Below, one piece after another: positions 43,312-50,826 of a stretch of 64,000 bases of DNA (its first letter is position 1; each line of letters begins with the position of its first letter). The position numbers and the translations under genes were made by a program. The notes beneath the pieces were generated by a model. It saw only the letters and a list, made by a program, of their open reading frames with translations, made no database searches and was not told the DNA's origin. This stretch comes from Sulfurimonas sp. HSL-3221. GTDB lineage: Bacteria; Campylobacterota; Campylobacteria; Campylobacterales; Sulfurimonadaceae. The DNA is taken from positions 1,612,001 through 1,676,000 of the forward strand of contig NZ_CP087998.1 of the NCBI RefSeq assembly GCF_021044585.1. Reading direction: 5' to 3'.

Positions 43312-44091
43312 GTGACAATCCCCCTTTATCAAATCGACGCGTTTGCCGCGCACATCTTCGAAGGCAACCCCGCCGCCGTCTGCCCCCTCGAGACATGGAT
43401 GGACGATACAATGATGCAGTGGATCGCCGCGGAGAACAACCTTGCCGAGACGGCTTTCTTCGTCAAAGAGGCCCAGGGATACCGTATCCGCTGGTTTACC
43501 CCGACGACGGAAGTAGACCTTTGCGGGCATGCCACGCTGGCGGCGGCCCATGTGCTCTTCAAACACCTCGGTTACAAGGGAGAGAGCATCACCTTCGATT
43601 CGCGCAGCGGGGCTTTGCACGTCACTAGGAAAGGCGAATATCTCGCCCTCGATTTCCCCTCCGAACCGCCCCTGGCCGTCCCCGTGCCGCCGGAGATCGT
43701 TACCGCGTTCGGAAAGCCGCCGGTCGAAGTACTCAAAGGCAGCGACTATATCGTCGTCTTTCCCGACGGAGAGGATCTGACCAAACTCACCCCCGATTAC
43801 GCTGCGCTCCGCGCCCTGGACCTACGGGGGGTCTGCATCACGGCGCGGGATGAACGCTACGACTTCGTCAGCCGCTTCTTCGCCCCCAACTTCGGCATCG
43901 ACGAAGATCCCGTTACCGGCTCCGCCCACACCCAGCTCACCCCCTACTGGGCCAAGCGGCTCGGCAAAAGAACACTCCATGCCAGGCAGGTCTCCCCCCG
44001 CGGCGGTGAACTGCGGTGCGAGCTGGCCGGAACAAGGGTGCTCATCTCCGGACGCGCCGTCACGTATCTCACGGGCAGCATCTCCCTCTGA
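43312..44091 (+). CDS. PhzF family isomerase/epimerase-like protein
   Basis: A 259-residue protein of the PhzF/diaminopimelate-epimerase fold. YQIDAFAAHIFEGNPAAVCPLE (residues 5-26) is the characteristic start, AENNLAETAFFVKE holds the conserved catalytic Glu, FTPTTEVDLCGHATLAAAHVL follows, and EDPVTGSAHTQLTPYWA is the C-terminal motif. True PhzF isomerises a phenazine precursor, but most homologues in bacteria lacking phenazine clusters are of unknown substrate. The start is the GTG at 43312, with an AAAGG box. It converges with the cytochrome peroxidase gene. Confidence 0.92.
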   Translation: MTIPLYQIDAFAAHIFEGNPAAVCPLETWMDDTMMQWIAAENNLAETAFFVKEAQGYRIRWFTPTTEVDLCGHATLAAAHVLFKHLGYKGESITFDSRSGALHVTRKGEYLALDFPSEPPLAVPVPPEIVTAFGKPPVEVLKGSDYIVVFPDGEDLTKLTPDYAALRALDLRGVCITARDERYDFVSRFFAPNFGIDEDPVTGSAHTQLTPYWAKRLGKRTLHARQVSPRGGELRCELAGTRVLISGRAVTYLTGSISL

Positions 44092-44097
44092 GGCCCC

Positions 44098-45411
44098 CTA
44101 GCGTCCGGTATTACTACTCTCCTTTCCCCGAACCCGTTTACGCATGTCGTTTTGCGCTGCAATATCATACGTGACCGGGGCGCCGTCCACGGCCCTCAAA
44201 AACGCAACGATCTTCCCGATCTCGTTTTCGGTCAGGTTTGTTCTGAGCTGGTGGATTCCCATCACCCTGATCGCCTCTTCAAGCCTCTTGACACTGCCGT
44301 TGTGAAAATAGGGAGGCGTTTTGACGGCATTGCGCAGCAGCGGCACCCTGAAGTATCTGTTTGGCGCACCCGTAAAGCCTCCCCGGTTCTCAAAAGGGAA
44401 GGCAATCTGCGGTAGGAGCGCTTCTTTGATGCCGCGGCTCCCCTCCGTGTGGCACGCGGAACACCCCGACAATGTCATGACCGCTGCGCGTTCGTTCGCA
44501 TCGATGCGGTCAAAAAAGCCGTTTTCGAGCAGTACGAGATCGCGCTCTCCCAACTGCGCTTTCAGGTACCGCAGCCGCGCCGCGTCATCTTCGAATGCCC
44601 TCCGGCGCAACGCTTCGACGGCAAAAGAGTACCTCTTCTTGAGCCTGTCGATCTGTTTCGGACGTCCCAAGCTCCAGATCCCGTGATAGGAGAGCGGGAA
44701 CTTTCGCACCGCTTGACCCCCGAGACCGATGCCGTTGTGGCACCCCACGCACCCTTTGGTGATGAAGAGCTTCAGCCCCTCTTTCTCCCCCGCGTTCAGC
44801 GCATCCGTATACCCCAGTAAAAAGTCATCGTATCGCCCCCTTGTCTGAAGGGTCTTTTCATAAGCGGCAATCGCGTCGACAATGGTGTCGAAGGTCACCC
44901 CCCTTCCGCCGTACACCGCCCTGAACCGCCCGGCATACTCCCCGTCGGCCCGGACCCTTCTCTCCGCCGCCTTCGGGGTAATGGCCATTTCAAAAGGAGC
45001 CTGCAAAGGGCCCTTGGCCTGATCCTCGAGCGTCTCGCTCCTGCCGTCCCAAAACAGTTTTTTCGAAAAGGCCGTATTGAATACCGTCGGCGTGTTGAGA
45101 TGGTACGGATTCTCACGCCGTAAATGGCCGACGGCAGTGGGACGCCCGTCGGCACCGCCTCTGTCGAAGCGGTGGCACGACGCACAGCTGACATCCCGTC
45201 CCAGCGACAGATTCCTGTCAAAAAAAAGCTTTTTGCCGAGCGCGACCTTTTCGGCCGAAAACGCTTCGGGCTCCTCATCCAGAAGGAGCATAAGTCCCGT
45301 AAAACGTGCCGGTACGGGCTGCAGTCCGCTCTCATACGCCAGCAGGATCAGGTTTTCATCATCGCCGGCAATGAGATGCAGCGCCAGCAAGAAGATCATC
45401 AGGTATTTCAT
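44098..45411 (-). CDS. Cytochrome c peroxidase/MauG-family protein with three haem motifs
   Basis: A 437-residue periplasmic protein with a signal peptide (about 1-16). Haem motifs CASCH (76-80) and CVGCH (about 220-224) have the spacing of the dihaem peroxidase family, and FRVPLLRNAVKTPPYFHNGSV and LTENEIGKIVAFLRA complete the fold. Between the second haem and that segment lies an insertion of about 90 residues carrying a third motif, CSACH, near 316-320. Canonical enzymes reduce hydrogen peroxide with electrons from a small cytochrome. The divergent dihaem cytochrome gene beyond the operator at 45459 is the obvious partner. Confidence 0.9.
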   Translation of the reverse strand: MKYLMIFLLALHLIAGDDENLILLAYESGLQPVPARFTGLMLLLDEEPEAFSAEKVALGKKLFFDRNLSLGRDVSCASCHRFDRGGADGRPTAVGHLRRENPYHLNTPTVFNTAFSKKLFWDGRSETLEDQAKGPLQAPFEMAITPKAAERRVRADGEYAGRFRAVYGGRGVTFDTIVDAIAAYEKTLQTRGRYDDFLLGYTDALNAGEKEGLKLFITKGCVGCHNGIGLGGQAVRKFPLSYHGIWSLGRPKQIDRLKKRYSFAVEALRRRAFEDDAARLRYLKAQLGERDLVLLENGFFDRIDANERAAVMTLSGCSACHTEGSRGIKEALLPQIAFPFENRGGFTGAPNRYFRVPLLRNAVKTPPYFHNGSVKRLEEAIRVMGIHQLRTNLTENEIGKIVAFLRAVDGAPVTYDIAAQNDMRKRVRGKESSNTGR

Positions 45412-45458
45412 CTTTCAACTCCTTGACGGACAATCCTATTCGATCCGCCGATTTTCTT

Positions 45459-45476
45459 ATGTGATCCGAATCACAT
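45459..45476. promoter_or_regulatory. Crp/Fnr-type operator between divergent cytochrome genes
   Basis: ATGTGATCCGAATCACAT has perfect 7-bp arms (45459-45465 and 45470-45476) around 4 bases. The shape is the classical Crp/Fnr site. It lies 48 bases from the peroxidase gene's start and 59 bases from the dihaem cytochrome gene's start, so it could control both. The same GTGAT-N4-ATCAC core recurs upstream of the regulator gene encoded in this cluster. Confidence 0.75.
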
Positions 45477-45534
45477 ATCGGTGCACCGGATGCGGGTACA
45501 TTGTGATCTCCATGCCACCCAAGGAGCACTGAAA

Positions 45535-46137
45535 ATGAAATTTATCGTAGCCGGATTCGTGTTGATGCTCACCATCCTCGCCTCCAAGCTGTTTTTGGCC
45601 TTTTACATCGACGATGTCAATCACTACAATCTCCACGCCGACAGAAAGAAAAAAAGCGAAGCGCAGCTCACCCGCATCGGTGAATCGCTCTACACGATCC
45701 ACTGTACCTCCTGCCACGGCAAAAACGGGGAAGGCAACAACGGCAAAGCGCAGAACCACACCTATCGCATCGCGGAAAAATCCGTACTGTACGTCATCGA
45801 AAACGGCTCAAACAACTTCAGGAGCGTCTATCCGTCGGGCATGCCGGCGGGGCTGCTCGAGGGGAGTGAAGCGAAAGCGATCGCGCGCTTCGTCGCAAAA
45901 GGAATGCAGGGGGAAGCGCCCAAAGGGTGGTCCGTCTGTGCCTCGTGTCATGATAAAAGCGGCGAAGGCATCGCCTTTGTGGCCCCCAACCTCAAAACCT
46001 ACAGCGATACCCTGGTGGCGACCGTCCTGAGCAACGGGAAAAAGGGAGCGATCGGGACGATGCCGGTCTTCAAGGAGCGGCTCTCGAAAATACAGATGTC
46101 GGGATTGGCGCACTACATCAGAAGCATCCAGAAATGA
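45535..46137 (+). CDS. Membrane-anchored dihaem cytochrome c
   Basis: A 200-residue protein with one N-terminal helix (about 3-25) that probably stays as an anchor, and two c-type domains. The haem motifs are CTSCH (57-61) and CASCH (135-139); candidate Met ligands lie in SGMPAGL and GTMPVF. Such proteins carry electrons from quinol oxidoreductases to terminal reductases. The ATG has an AAGGAG box. It overlaps the Fe-S membrane protein gene by 4 bases (ATGA) and faces the peroxidase gene across the Crp-type operator, so all three are likely one electron-transfer module. Confidence 0.92.
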   Translation: MKFIVAGFVLMLTILASKLFLAFYIDDVNHYNLHADRKKKSEAQLTRIGESLYTIHCTSCHGKNGEGNNGKAQNHTYRIAEKSVLYVIENGSNNFRSVYPSGMPAGLLEGSEAKAIARFVAKGMQGEAPKGWSVCASCHDKSGEGIAFVAPNLKTYSDTLVATVLSNGKKGAIGTMPVFKERLSKIQMSGLAHYIRSIQK

Positions 46138-47159
46138 ACGCCGGCCTGCTGCGCTGGCGCATAGCGCAATCTTTTCTGGGGGCCTATGCCCTCCTCCTGA
46201 TCTATGCCCTGCTCTTTCACCCGGCACTGGGGCTGGACCTGTTTTGGAACCTTCTCATCCCGGCAGCACCGATGATCCTCTTCCTCTCCATAGGAACGTG
46301 GCGCAACGTCTGCCCCCTGGCAACCCTTTCGCTGCTGCCGAAACATGCAGGCGCTTCAAAGCGCCGCAAACCGGGGCGCATCCAGCATGAATGGCTGCGT
46401 CTCTCCGCCGTGGCCGTTTTGCTGACCGTCATCCCGCTGAGGCACGCCGTTTTCGATCTCAATGCCGCCGCCACCCTCTCGCTGCTGGCCGGGACCGGTA
46501 TCGCGGCTGCCGCCGCCGGGTGGTTCTTTGATGGGAAAAGCGGATGGTGTTCGGGGCTCTGCCCGGTGTTCCCCGCGGAAAAAATATACGCGACGGACAA
46601 TTGCGCACCCCCGACGAACGCGCATTGCCGCGTCTGCACCCATTGCACCGCCCCCTGCCCGGACCGGACACCGGGTGCAGCCGTCGCGGCCGGACGGGGC
46701 TCCCGGATCGCTCAACTCACCTCCTTTGCACTCGCCGGGTTCTTTCCCGGATTTGTCTATGGATGGTTTTTCGTCCCGGATATGCACAATGCCGTGGATG
46801 CGGCGTCACTGTTCGCTGTCTATACCCCCGGGCTCTTTTTTGGCGCGCTCAGTGCGCTCGTCTATCTTTTTTTGCGCTTGAAGCTGCCCGGGAACGCGCT
46901 GCACCTTTTGAGCGCAGCAAGCACAGTATCCATCTACTACGGCTTCAGGCTGCCGGCGCTTTTCGGCTTCGGCCTCCAACCCGGGGACGGAGTACTGATC
47001 GACATGAGCCCCTTACTTCCTCCCGCGGCAATTCATTGGTGTACGGCCGGACTGACGCTCTTTTTCTTCTACCGGGCCTATCGTGCACTCGGCAGAAAAC
47101 AGGCGTGGCTGCACGCCCCTGTATCCTACCAGCGTGATCACAATCACAGAAAAAGGTAG
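46134..47159 (+). CDS. Membrane 4Fe-4S protein, NosR/NapH-like
   Basis: A 341-residue integral membrane protein of eight or so helices. The cysteine motifs are WRNVCPLATLSLLP near residue 60, GWCSGLCPVFPAEKIY near residue 138, and a 4Fe-4S motif HCRVCTHCTAPCPD (CX2CX2CX3CP) near residue 163. This resembles the membrane part of NosR and NapH, which move electrons between the quinone pool and periplasmic partners. It lacks the FMN domain of NosR. Its start overlaps the dihaem cytochrome gene, and the Crp-type site at 47134-47147 lies within its last codons. Confidence 0.78.
   Translation: MNAGLLRWRIAQSFLGAYALLLIYALLFHPALGLDLFWNLLIPAAPMILFLSIGTWRNVCPLATLSLLPKHAGASKRRKPGRIQHEWLRLSAVAVLLTVIPLRHAVFDLNAAATLSLLAGTGIAAAAAGWFFDGKSGWCSGLCPVFPAEKIYATDNCAPPTNAHCRVCTHCTAPCPDRTPGAAVAAGRGSRIAQLTSFALAGFFPGFVYGWFFVPDMHNAVDAASLFAVYTPGLFFGALSALVYLFLRLKLPGNALHLLSAASTVSIYYGFRLPALFGFGLQPGDGVLIDMSPLLPPAAIHWCTAGLTLFFFYRAYRALGRKQAWLHAPVSYQRDHNHRKR
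47134..47147. promoter_or_regulatory. Second Crp-type operator, upstream of the regulator gene
   Basis: GTGAT-CACA-ATCAC has the same arms and spacing as the core of the site at 45459-45476. It overlaps the last codons of the Fe-S membrane gene, 92 bases before the regulator's ATG at 47239. This position would allow autoregulation. Confidence 0.6.
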
Positions 47160-47238
47160 TCCCTTGCCGTATCCTGTAGGCCCAAAGACGCTTTCACCGG
47201 TGCAAATAGTGTAAAATGAATTTCGAAAAGGAGCGGGG

Positions 47239-47859
47239 ATGCATTTACTGGAGTACGAATTTTTCAAGGAGTTGAGCACGCAGGAGCGGCAGATGATCGA
47301 AGCGGCTTCCAAACCGGTCGCACTGCCCATCGGTACCATCCTCTATTACGAAGGCGACGTCTGCGAGGAGATCCTCTTTTTGAAGCGGGGAAAGGTGAAA
47401 GTCTATCTCTCCCCGGAGAGCGTCGCCGCCGGCGAAATGACCCTGTACTATATCGCCCCCGGCGAACAGTGCCTGGTCAATACGTTCAGTACCGTCACGT
47501 CCGACAAAGCGCTCGCGTCCGCGGTCGTCGACGAATCCATCGAGGGGTGGCTGGTGCCGAGGGAAAAGATCTTGTGGCTGATCAACAACTCCGAGAGCTA
47601 CCGCAACTTCAAGATTGAACTCTGCGGCAGACGGATCGGCACCCTGATGGACCTCATCAAGTCGATCAAATTCGACCAGCTCGACCAGCGGCTGCTCAAC
47701 TGGCTCTATGTACAGGGGAAGGACACCCTGCATATCACCCATGACAAGATCGCCTCCATTCTGGGCGTTTCGCGCGAGGCGGTCAGCCGCAACCTCAAAA
47801 AGCTCGAAGCTTCCGGGAGTATTTCCCTGTCGCGCGGCAAAATCTCCATCGCGGAGTAA
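47239..47859 (+). CDS. Crp/Fnr family transcriptional regulator
   Basis: A 206-residue regulator with an N-terminal cyclic-nucleotide-binding-like beta-roll (about 1-120) and a C-terminal winged helix. The recognition helix reads SREAVSRNLKKLE (about residues 175-187) and keeps the R-E-x-x-x-R residues that let Crp read GTGA. That matches the GTGAT-N4-ATCAC sites in the cluster. No N-terminal FNR cysteine cluster is present, and there is no obvious cAMP-binding set, so the signal could be NO, haem or redox. The ATG follows an AAAGGAG box. It closes the cytochrome cluster. Confidence 0.9.
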   Translation: MHLLEYEFFKELSTQERQMIEAASKPVALPIGTILYYEGDVCEEILFLKRGKVKVYLSPESVAAGEMTLYYIAPGEQCLVNTFSTVTSDKALASAVVDESIEGWLVPREKILWLINNSESYRNFKIELCGRRIGTLMDLIKSIKFDQLDQRLLNWLYVQGKDTLHITHDKIASILGVSREAVSRNLKKLEASGSISLSRGKISIAE

Positions 47860-47938
47860 GGCCGCGCCCAGTGCGGCACAGACGCGGCCGAAAGGCCCGA
47901 AATGTCTATGTCACCATACAAGCCCCGCTTATTTCATG

Positions 47939-47960
47939 TATAATGGTGAAATCATTTCAC
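47939..47960 (+). promoter_or_regulatory. Promoter and palindrome of the leucine leader
   Basis: TATAAT at 47939-47944 is a perfect -10 box. Two bases later begins GTGAAAT-C-ATTTCAC (47946-47960), a perfect 15-base palindrome that covers the expected transcription start. The leader peptide's AAAGGAG box follows directly. The palindrome is a candidate operator, or a 5'-end hairpin on the leader RNA. Confidence 0.65.
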
Positions 47961-47973
47961 AAAGGAGAAGACT

Positions 47974-48069
47974 ATGACACATAGTAACGACCGATTTTAC
48001 CGGCACGCATCACCATCCCATACAGCGATGAACCGCGCCCTTCTCCTACGCCTACTTCTTTCTCTATAA
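47974..48069 (+). CDS. leuL: Leucine leader peptide (attenuator control)
   Basis: A 31-codon open frame with an AAAGGAGAAG ribosome-binding site. It ends in the run ALLLRLLLSL: seven of the last nine codons specify leucine (CTT, CTC, CTA, CTA, CTT, CTT, CTA). That is the hallmark of a leu-type attenuator: when charged Leu-tRNA is scarce, the ribosome stalls there and changes the RNA fold downstream. The terminator hairpin at 48099-48144 and the 2-isopropylmalate synthase start at 48162 complete the arrangement. It is too short for ordinary gene calling. Confidence 0.88.
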   Translation: MTHSNDRFYRHASPSHTAMNRALLLRLLLSL

Positions 48070-48098
48070 ACACCCTCTTTTATTTTTGATTTCTGTTT

Positions 48099-48144
48099 TG
48101 CCTTCCAGGGCGTCTTGCGCCCGTATGTAGGCATTCTTTTTTTA
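48099..48144 (+). terminator. Attenuator terminator of the leuA transcript
   Basis: A two-part stem, TGCCT with AGGCA outside (48099-48103, 48129-48133) and GGGCG with CGCCC inside (48108-48112, 48118-48122), is followed at once by a run of Ts with one C and ends 17 bases before the leuA start codon. It lies 30 bases after the leader peptide's stop, where an attenuator hairpin is expected. Confidence 0.75.
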
Positions 48145-48161
48145 TTGTCAAGGAAAATGCT

Positions 48162-50210
48162 ATGTATACCAAATACCGGCCCTACCCGGCCGTGACCATG
48201 GAGAAAAGAGCCTGGGCGGACAAGACCGCCGACGTTGCCCCCGTGTGGGCCAGTACCGATCTGCGCGACGGCAACCAGGCACTCCGTAACCCGATGGATA
48301 TCCCCAAAAAAGTCGCCTATTTTCAGGCCCTGGTCGATTTCGGCTTCAAAGAGATCGAGATCGCCTATCCCAGCGCGTCGCAGACCGAGTTCGATTTCTG
48401 CCGCAGGCTGATCGAGGGGGAGATGATCCCGGACGACGTTACCGTCGGTGTCCTCGTGCCCGCCATCGAACGCCATATCGTGCGCAGTTTCGAGGCGCTC
48501 CGGGGTGCGAAGCGGATCATCTTTCACCTGTACAACCCGACCGCCGAGAACCAGCGCGAAGTCGTGTTCAGACGCACGGAAAAGGCGATCATCGACCTGG
48601 CGGTGCAGGGCGCAGAGTGGGTCAGGCGCGAAGCGGAGCGATTTGACGGCGAAGTCGTGTTCGAGTATTCGCCGGAGAGCTTTTCGCAGACCGAGCTCCC
48701 CTTCGCGCTGGCGGTCTCCAACGCCGTCATCGACGCGTGGGGGCCGACACCGGAAGCCCCGATGATTTTGAACCTGCCCAATACGCTCGAAGCCGGTTCG
48801 CCCAATATCTACGCCGACCGGATCGAGTGGATGGGGGAGCGTATTGCGCAGCGCGAGAGCGTCATTATCAGCGTGCATCCGCACAATGACCGCGGCTGCG
48901 CCGTCGCCAGCGCCGAACTGGCCGTCCTGGCGGGTGCGCAGCGCGTCGAGGGGACGATGCTCGGTAACGGCGAGCGCGCCGGAAACGTTGACCTGGTCAC
49001 GATGGCCTTCAACTACTACGCGCAGGGCATCGACCCGCGGCTGAACGTCGGGAAAATTGACGAGGTCCTCGCACGGATCACGGTGATCACCGGTACCGAA
49101 GTACCCGAACGTCACCCCTATGTGGGCGCCATGATCTACAGCGCCTTTTCGGGCACCCACCAGGATGCCATCAAGAAAGGGATGGAGCACCGCCGCGCCA
49201 GCAACACGCATGCGTGGGAGGTCCCCTACCTCGCCATCGACCCGGCCGATATCGGACGCACCTATAAAGATGCCGTCCGCATCAACTCCCAGTCGGGCAA
49301 GGGGGGCGTCGCCTACGTTCTCAAGGAGTGCTACGGCATCGAGGTCCCCGCCTCAGAGCAGACGGCACTCGCGGATGCCGTGAAAAAGCGCTCCGAGGCG
49401 CGCGGCGGCGAGATCGGCGCCGACGAAGTGCGCGCGATCTACGAGCAGATGGCGCAGCCCGCGGAGACCAACAGCTGGAGTGCGGCGCATTACGCCCGCC
49501 ATGCCGGTTTCGTCTCGGCGCTGGCGCTCCCCGTCGTGGAACTGCTCTCGCCGAAAGCGGGCGAAACGATCCTCGACCTGGGCTGCGGCGAAGGGAGCCT
49601 CGCCGTGGAGATCCAAAAGCGCGGCGCCGACGTCGTGGCGGTCGATCTGAATGCCGACATGGTCGAAAGCGCCAAGGCCAAGGGGATCGACGCCTATGTG
49701 ATGAGCGCGACACGTCTCCCGTTTGAGCAGCGTTTCGACGCGGTCTTTTCCAATGCCGTACTGCACTGGGTCACGGAGCCCCGCACGGCCGTGCGGCAGA
49801 TCCGGCAGGCGCTGAAACCCGGCGGCAGGTTTGTCGCCGAGTTCGGCGGGCACGGCAATGCGGCGCAGGTCGTCGAAGCGATGGCCAGGGTCTTTGAACG
49901 GCATCCCGAATTCGGCCCCTTTGAAAACCCCTGGTACTTCCCGACCGATGCCGAGTACAGGGCGCTGTTGGAATCGGAAGGGTTCAGGGTCACCTCCGCC
50001 GAACTGATCCCGCGGCCGACGCCCGTAGACGACATCGCCCACTGGCTCGCTCTTTTCGCCAACGGCATCGTCGCCCACCTGGATAACGAACAGGTCTCCC
50101 GTTTTAAACAGGAGGTGCGGACGCTGTTGGTGCCGACACTGTACACTGCAGCGGAGGAGTGGCGCGTCGATTACGTTCGGCTGAGGATCAAGGCGGTCAG
50201 GGAAGGCTAG
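48162..50210 (+). CDS. leuA: 2-isopropylmalate synthase fused to a SAM-dependent methyltransferase
   Basis: A 682-residue fusion. Residues 1-420 are a yeast/LeuA2-type 2-isopropylmalate synthase (acetyl-CoA plus 2-oxoisovalerate, first committed step of leucine synthesis), with STDLRDGNQAL at 31-41 (Arg35, Asp36) and VHPHNDRG near residue 237. The usual C-terminal leucine-binding regulatory domain is absent. A class I methyltransferase fills its place: WSAAHYARHAGF at the start, ILDLGCGEGSL near residue 470 and VFSNAVLHWVTEP. Its pattern is that of the trans-aconitate methyltransferase group. The reading frame is continuous across the junction. The ATG has AAGGA 7 bases upstream and follows a leucine attenuator. 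Loss of the regulatory domain suggests no leucine feedback at protein level. Confidence 0.9.
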   Translation: MYTKYRPYPAVTMEKRAWADKTADVAPVWASTDLRDGNQALRNPMDIPKKVAYFQALVDFGFKEIEIAYPSASQTEFDFCRRLIEGEMIPDDVTVGVLVPAIERHIVRSFEALRGAKRIIFHLYNPTAENQREVVFRRTEKAIIDLAVQGAEWVRREAERFDGEVVFEYSPESFSQTELPFALAVSNAVIDAWGPTPEAPMILNLPNTLEAGSPNIYADRIEWMGERIAQRESVIISVHPHNDRGCAVASAELAVLAGAQRVEGTMLGNGERAGNVDLVTMAFNYYAQGIDPRLNVGKIDEVLARITVITGTEVPERHPYVGAMIYSAFSGTHQDAIKKGMEHRRASNTHAWEVPYLAIDPADIGRTYKDAVRINSQSGKGGVAYVLKECYGIEVPASEQTALADAVKKRSEARGGEIGADEVRAIYEQMAQPAETNSWSAAHYARHAGFVSALALPVVELLSPKAGETILDLGCGEGSLAVEIQKRGADVVAVDLNADMVESAKAKGIDAYVMSATRLPFEQRFDAVFSNAVLHWVTEPRTAVRQIRQALKPGGRFVAEFGGHGNAAQVVEAMARVFERHPEFGPFENPWYFPTDAEYRALLESEGFRVTSAELIPRPTPVDDIAHWLALFANGIVAHLDNEQVSRFKQEVRTLLVPTLYTAAEEWRVDYVRLRIKAVREG

Positions 50211-50282
50211 AATGCCCTTTTCGCAAGATGGGAGTAGGCCTTCGAAATCTACGTGCCGGTTGAATAGAACGCCGTTGCGCTC

Positions 50283-50288
50283 TATAAT
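50283..50288 (+). promoter_or_regulatory. -10 box of the ybaK gene
   Basis: TATAAT at 50283-50288 lies 30 bases before the ATG at 50319. Confidence 0.5.
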
Positions 50289-50318
50289 ACGGCATATCGA
50301 TCCAAGGAGCAGAAGGTC

Positions 50319-50792
50319 ATGACACCCGCCGTCAATGCCGCCAAAAAGGCCCGTATCGCCTATACGCTGCATGCGTACACCCATGATCCGGCCGCACCGT
50401 CATACGGTACGGAAGCGTCGGAAAAGCTGGGCATAGACGCTGCGCGCGTTTTCAAAACCCTTGTTGCGCAAATCGACGCGCACCGCTTCGCCGTCGCGGT
50501 CATTCCCGTCTGCAGCATGCTCAGCCTCAAACACCTCGCCGCAGCCGCCAACGCCAAAAAAGCCCGGATGGCCGACGGCCCGGATGTGGAACGCATCAGC
50601 GGCTACGTGCTCGGCGGCGTCAGCCCCCTGGGGCAGAAAAAACGGCTCGACACCTTCATAGACGCCAGTGCGCAGGCGTTTCAGACCATCTTTGTGAGTG
50701 CGGGGCGACGGGGACTGGAGCTGGAGCTCTCGCCGGATGACCTGCAGGCACTGTCCTCCGCCGTTTTTGCGCCGTTGACCCAAACGCAATAA
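50319..50792 (+). CDS. ybaK: Cys-tRNA(Pro)/Cys-tRNA(Cys) deacylase YbaK
   Basis: A 157-residue editing hydrolase that removes cysteine wrongly attached to tRNA-Pro. The length and order match YbaK/EbsC: YTLHAYTHDPAAPSYGTEASEKLGIDAARVFKTLV at the N terminus with the conserved Lys, AVIPVCSMLSLKHLAAAANAKKARMA in the middle, and GYVLGGVSPLGQKKRLDTFID near residue 97, the loop that shapes the active site. It acts free in the cytoplasm with ProRS. A GGAG box precedes the ATG. The transglutaminase-like gene follows 34 bases downstream. Confidence 0.94.
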   Translation: MTPAVNAAKKARIAYTLHAYTHDPAAPSYGTEASEKLGIDAARVFKTLVAQIDAHRFAVAVIPVCSMLSLKHLAAAANAKKARMADGPDVERISGYVLGGVSPLGQKKRLDTFIDASAQAFQTIFVSAGRRGLELELSPDDLQALSSAVFAPLTQTQ

Positions 50793-50826
50793 GATGCCAC
50801 CAAGAACACCAACGGAGGAGTCCGAG

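Noticed and set aside
43289-43315. Eight-codon open frame (MKSKGLAL) overlapping the phzF GTG start
   Set aside because: Could be a coupling mini-gene, but it has no ribosome-binding site and is too short to support.
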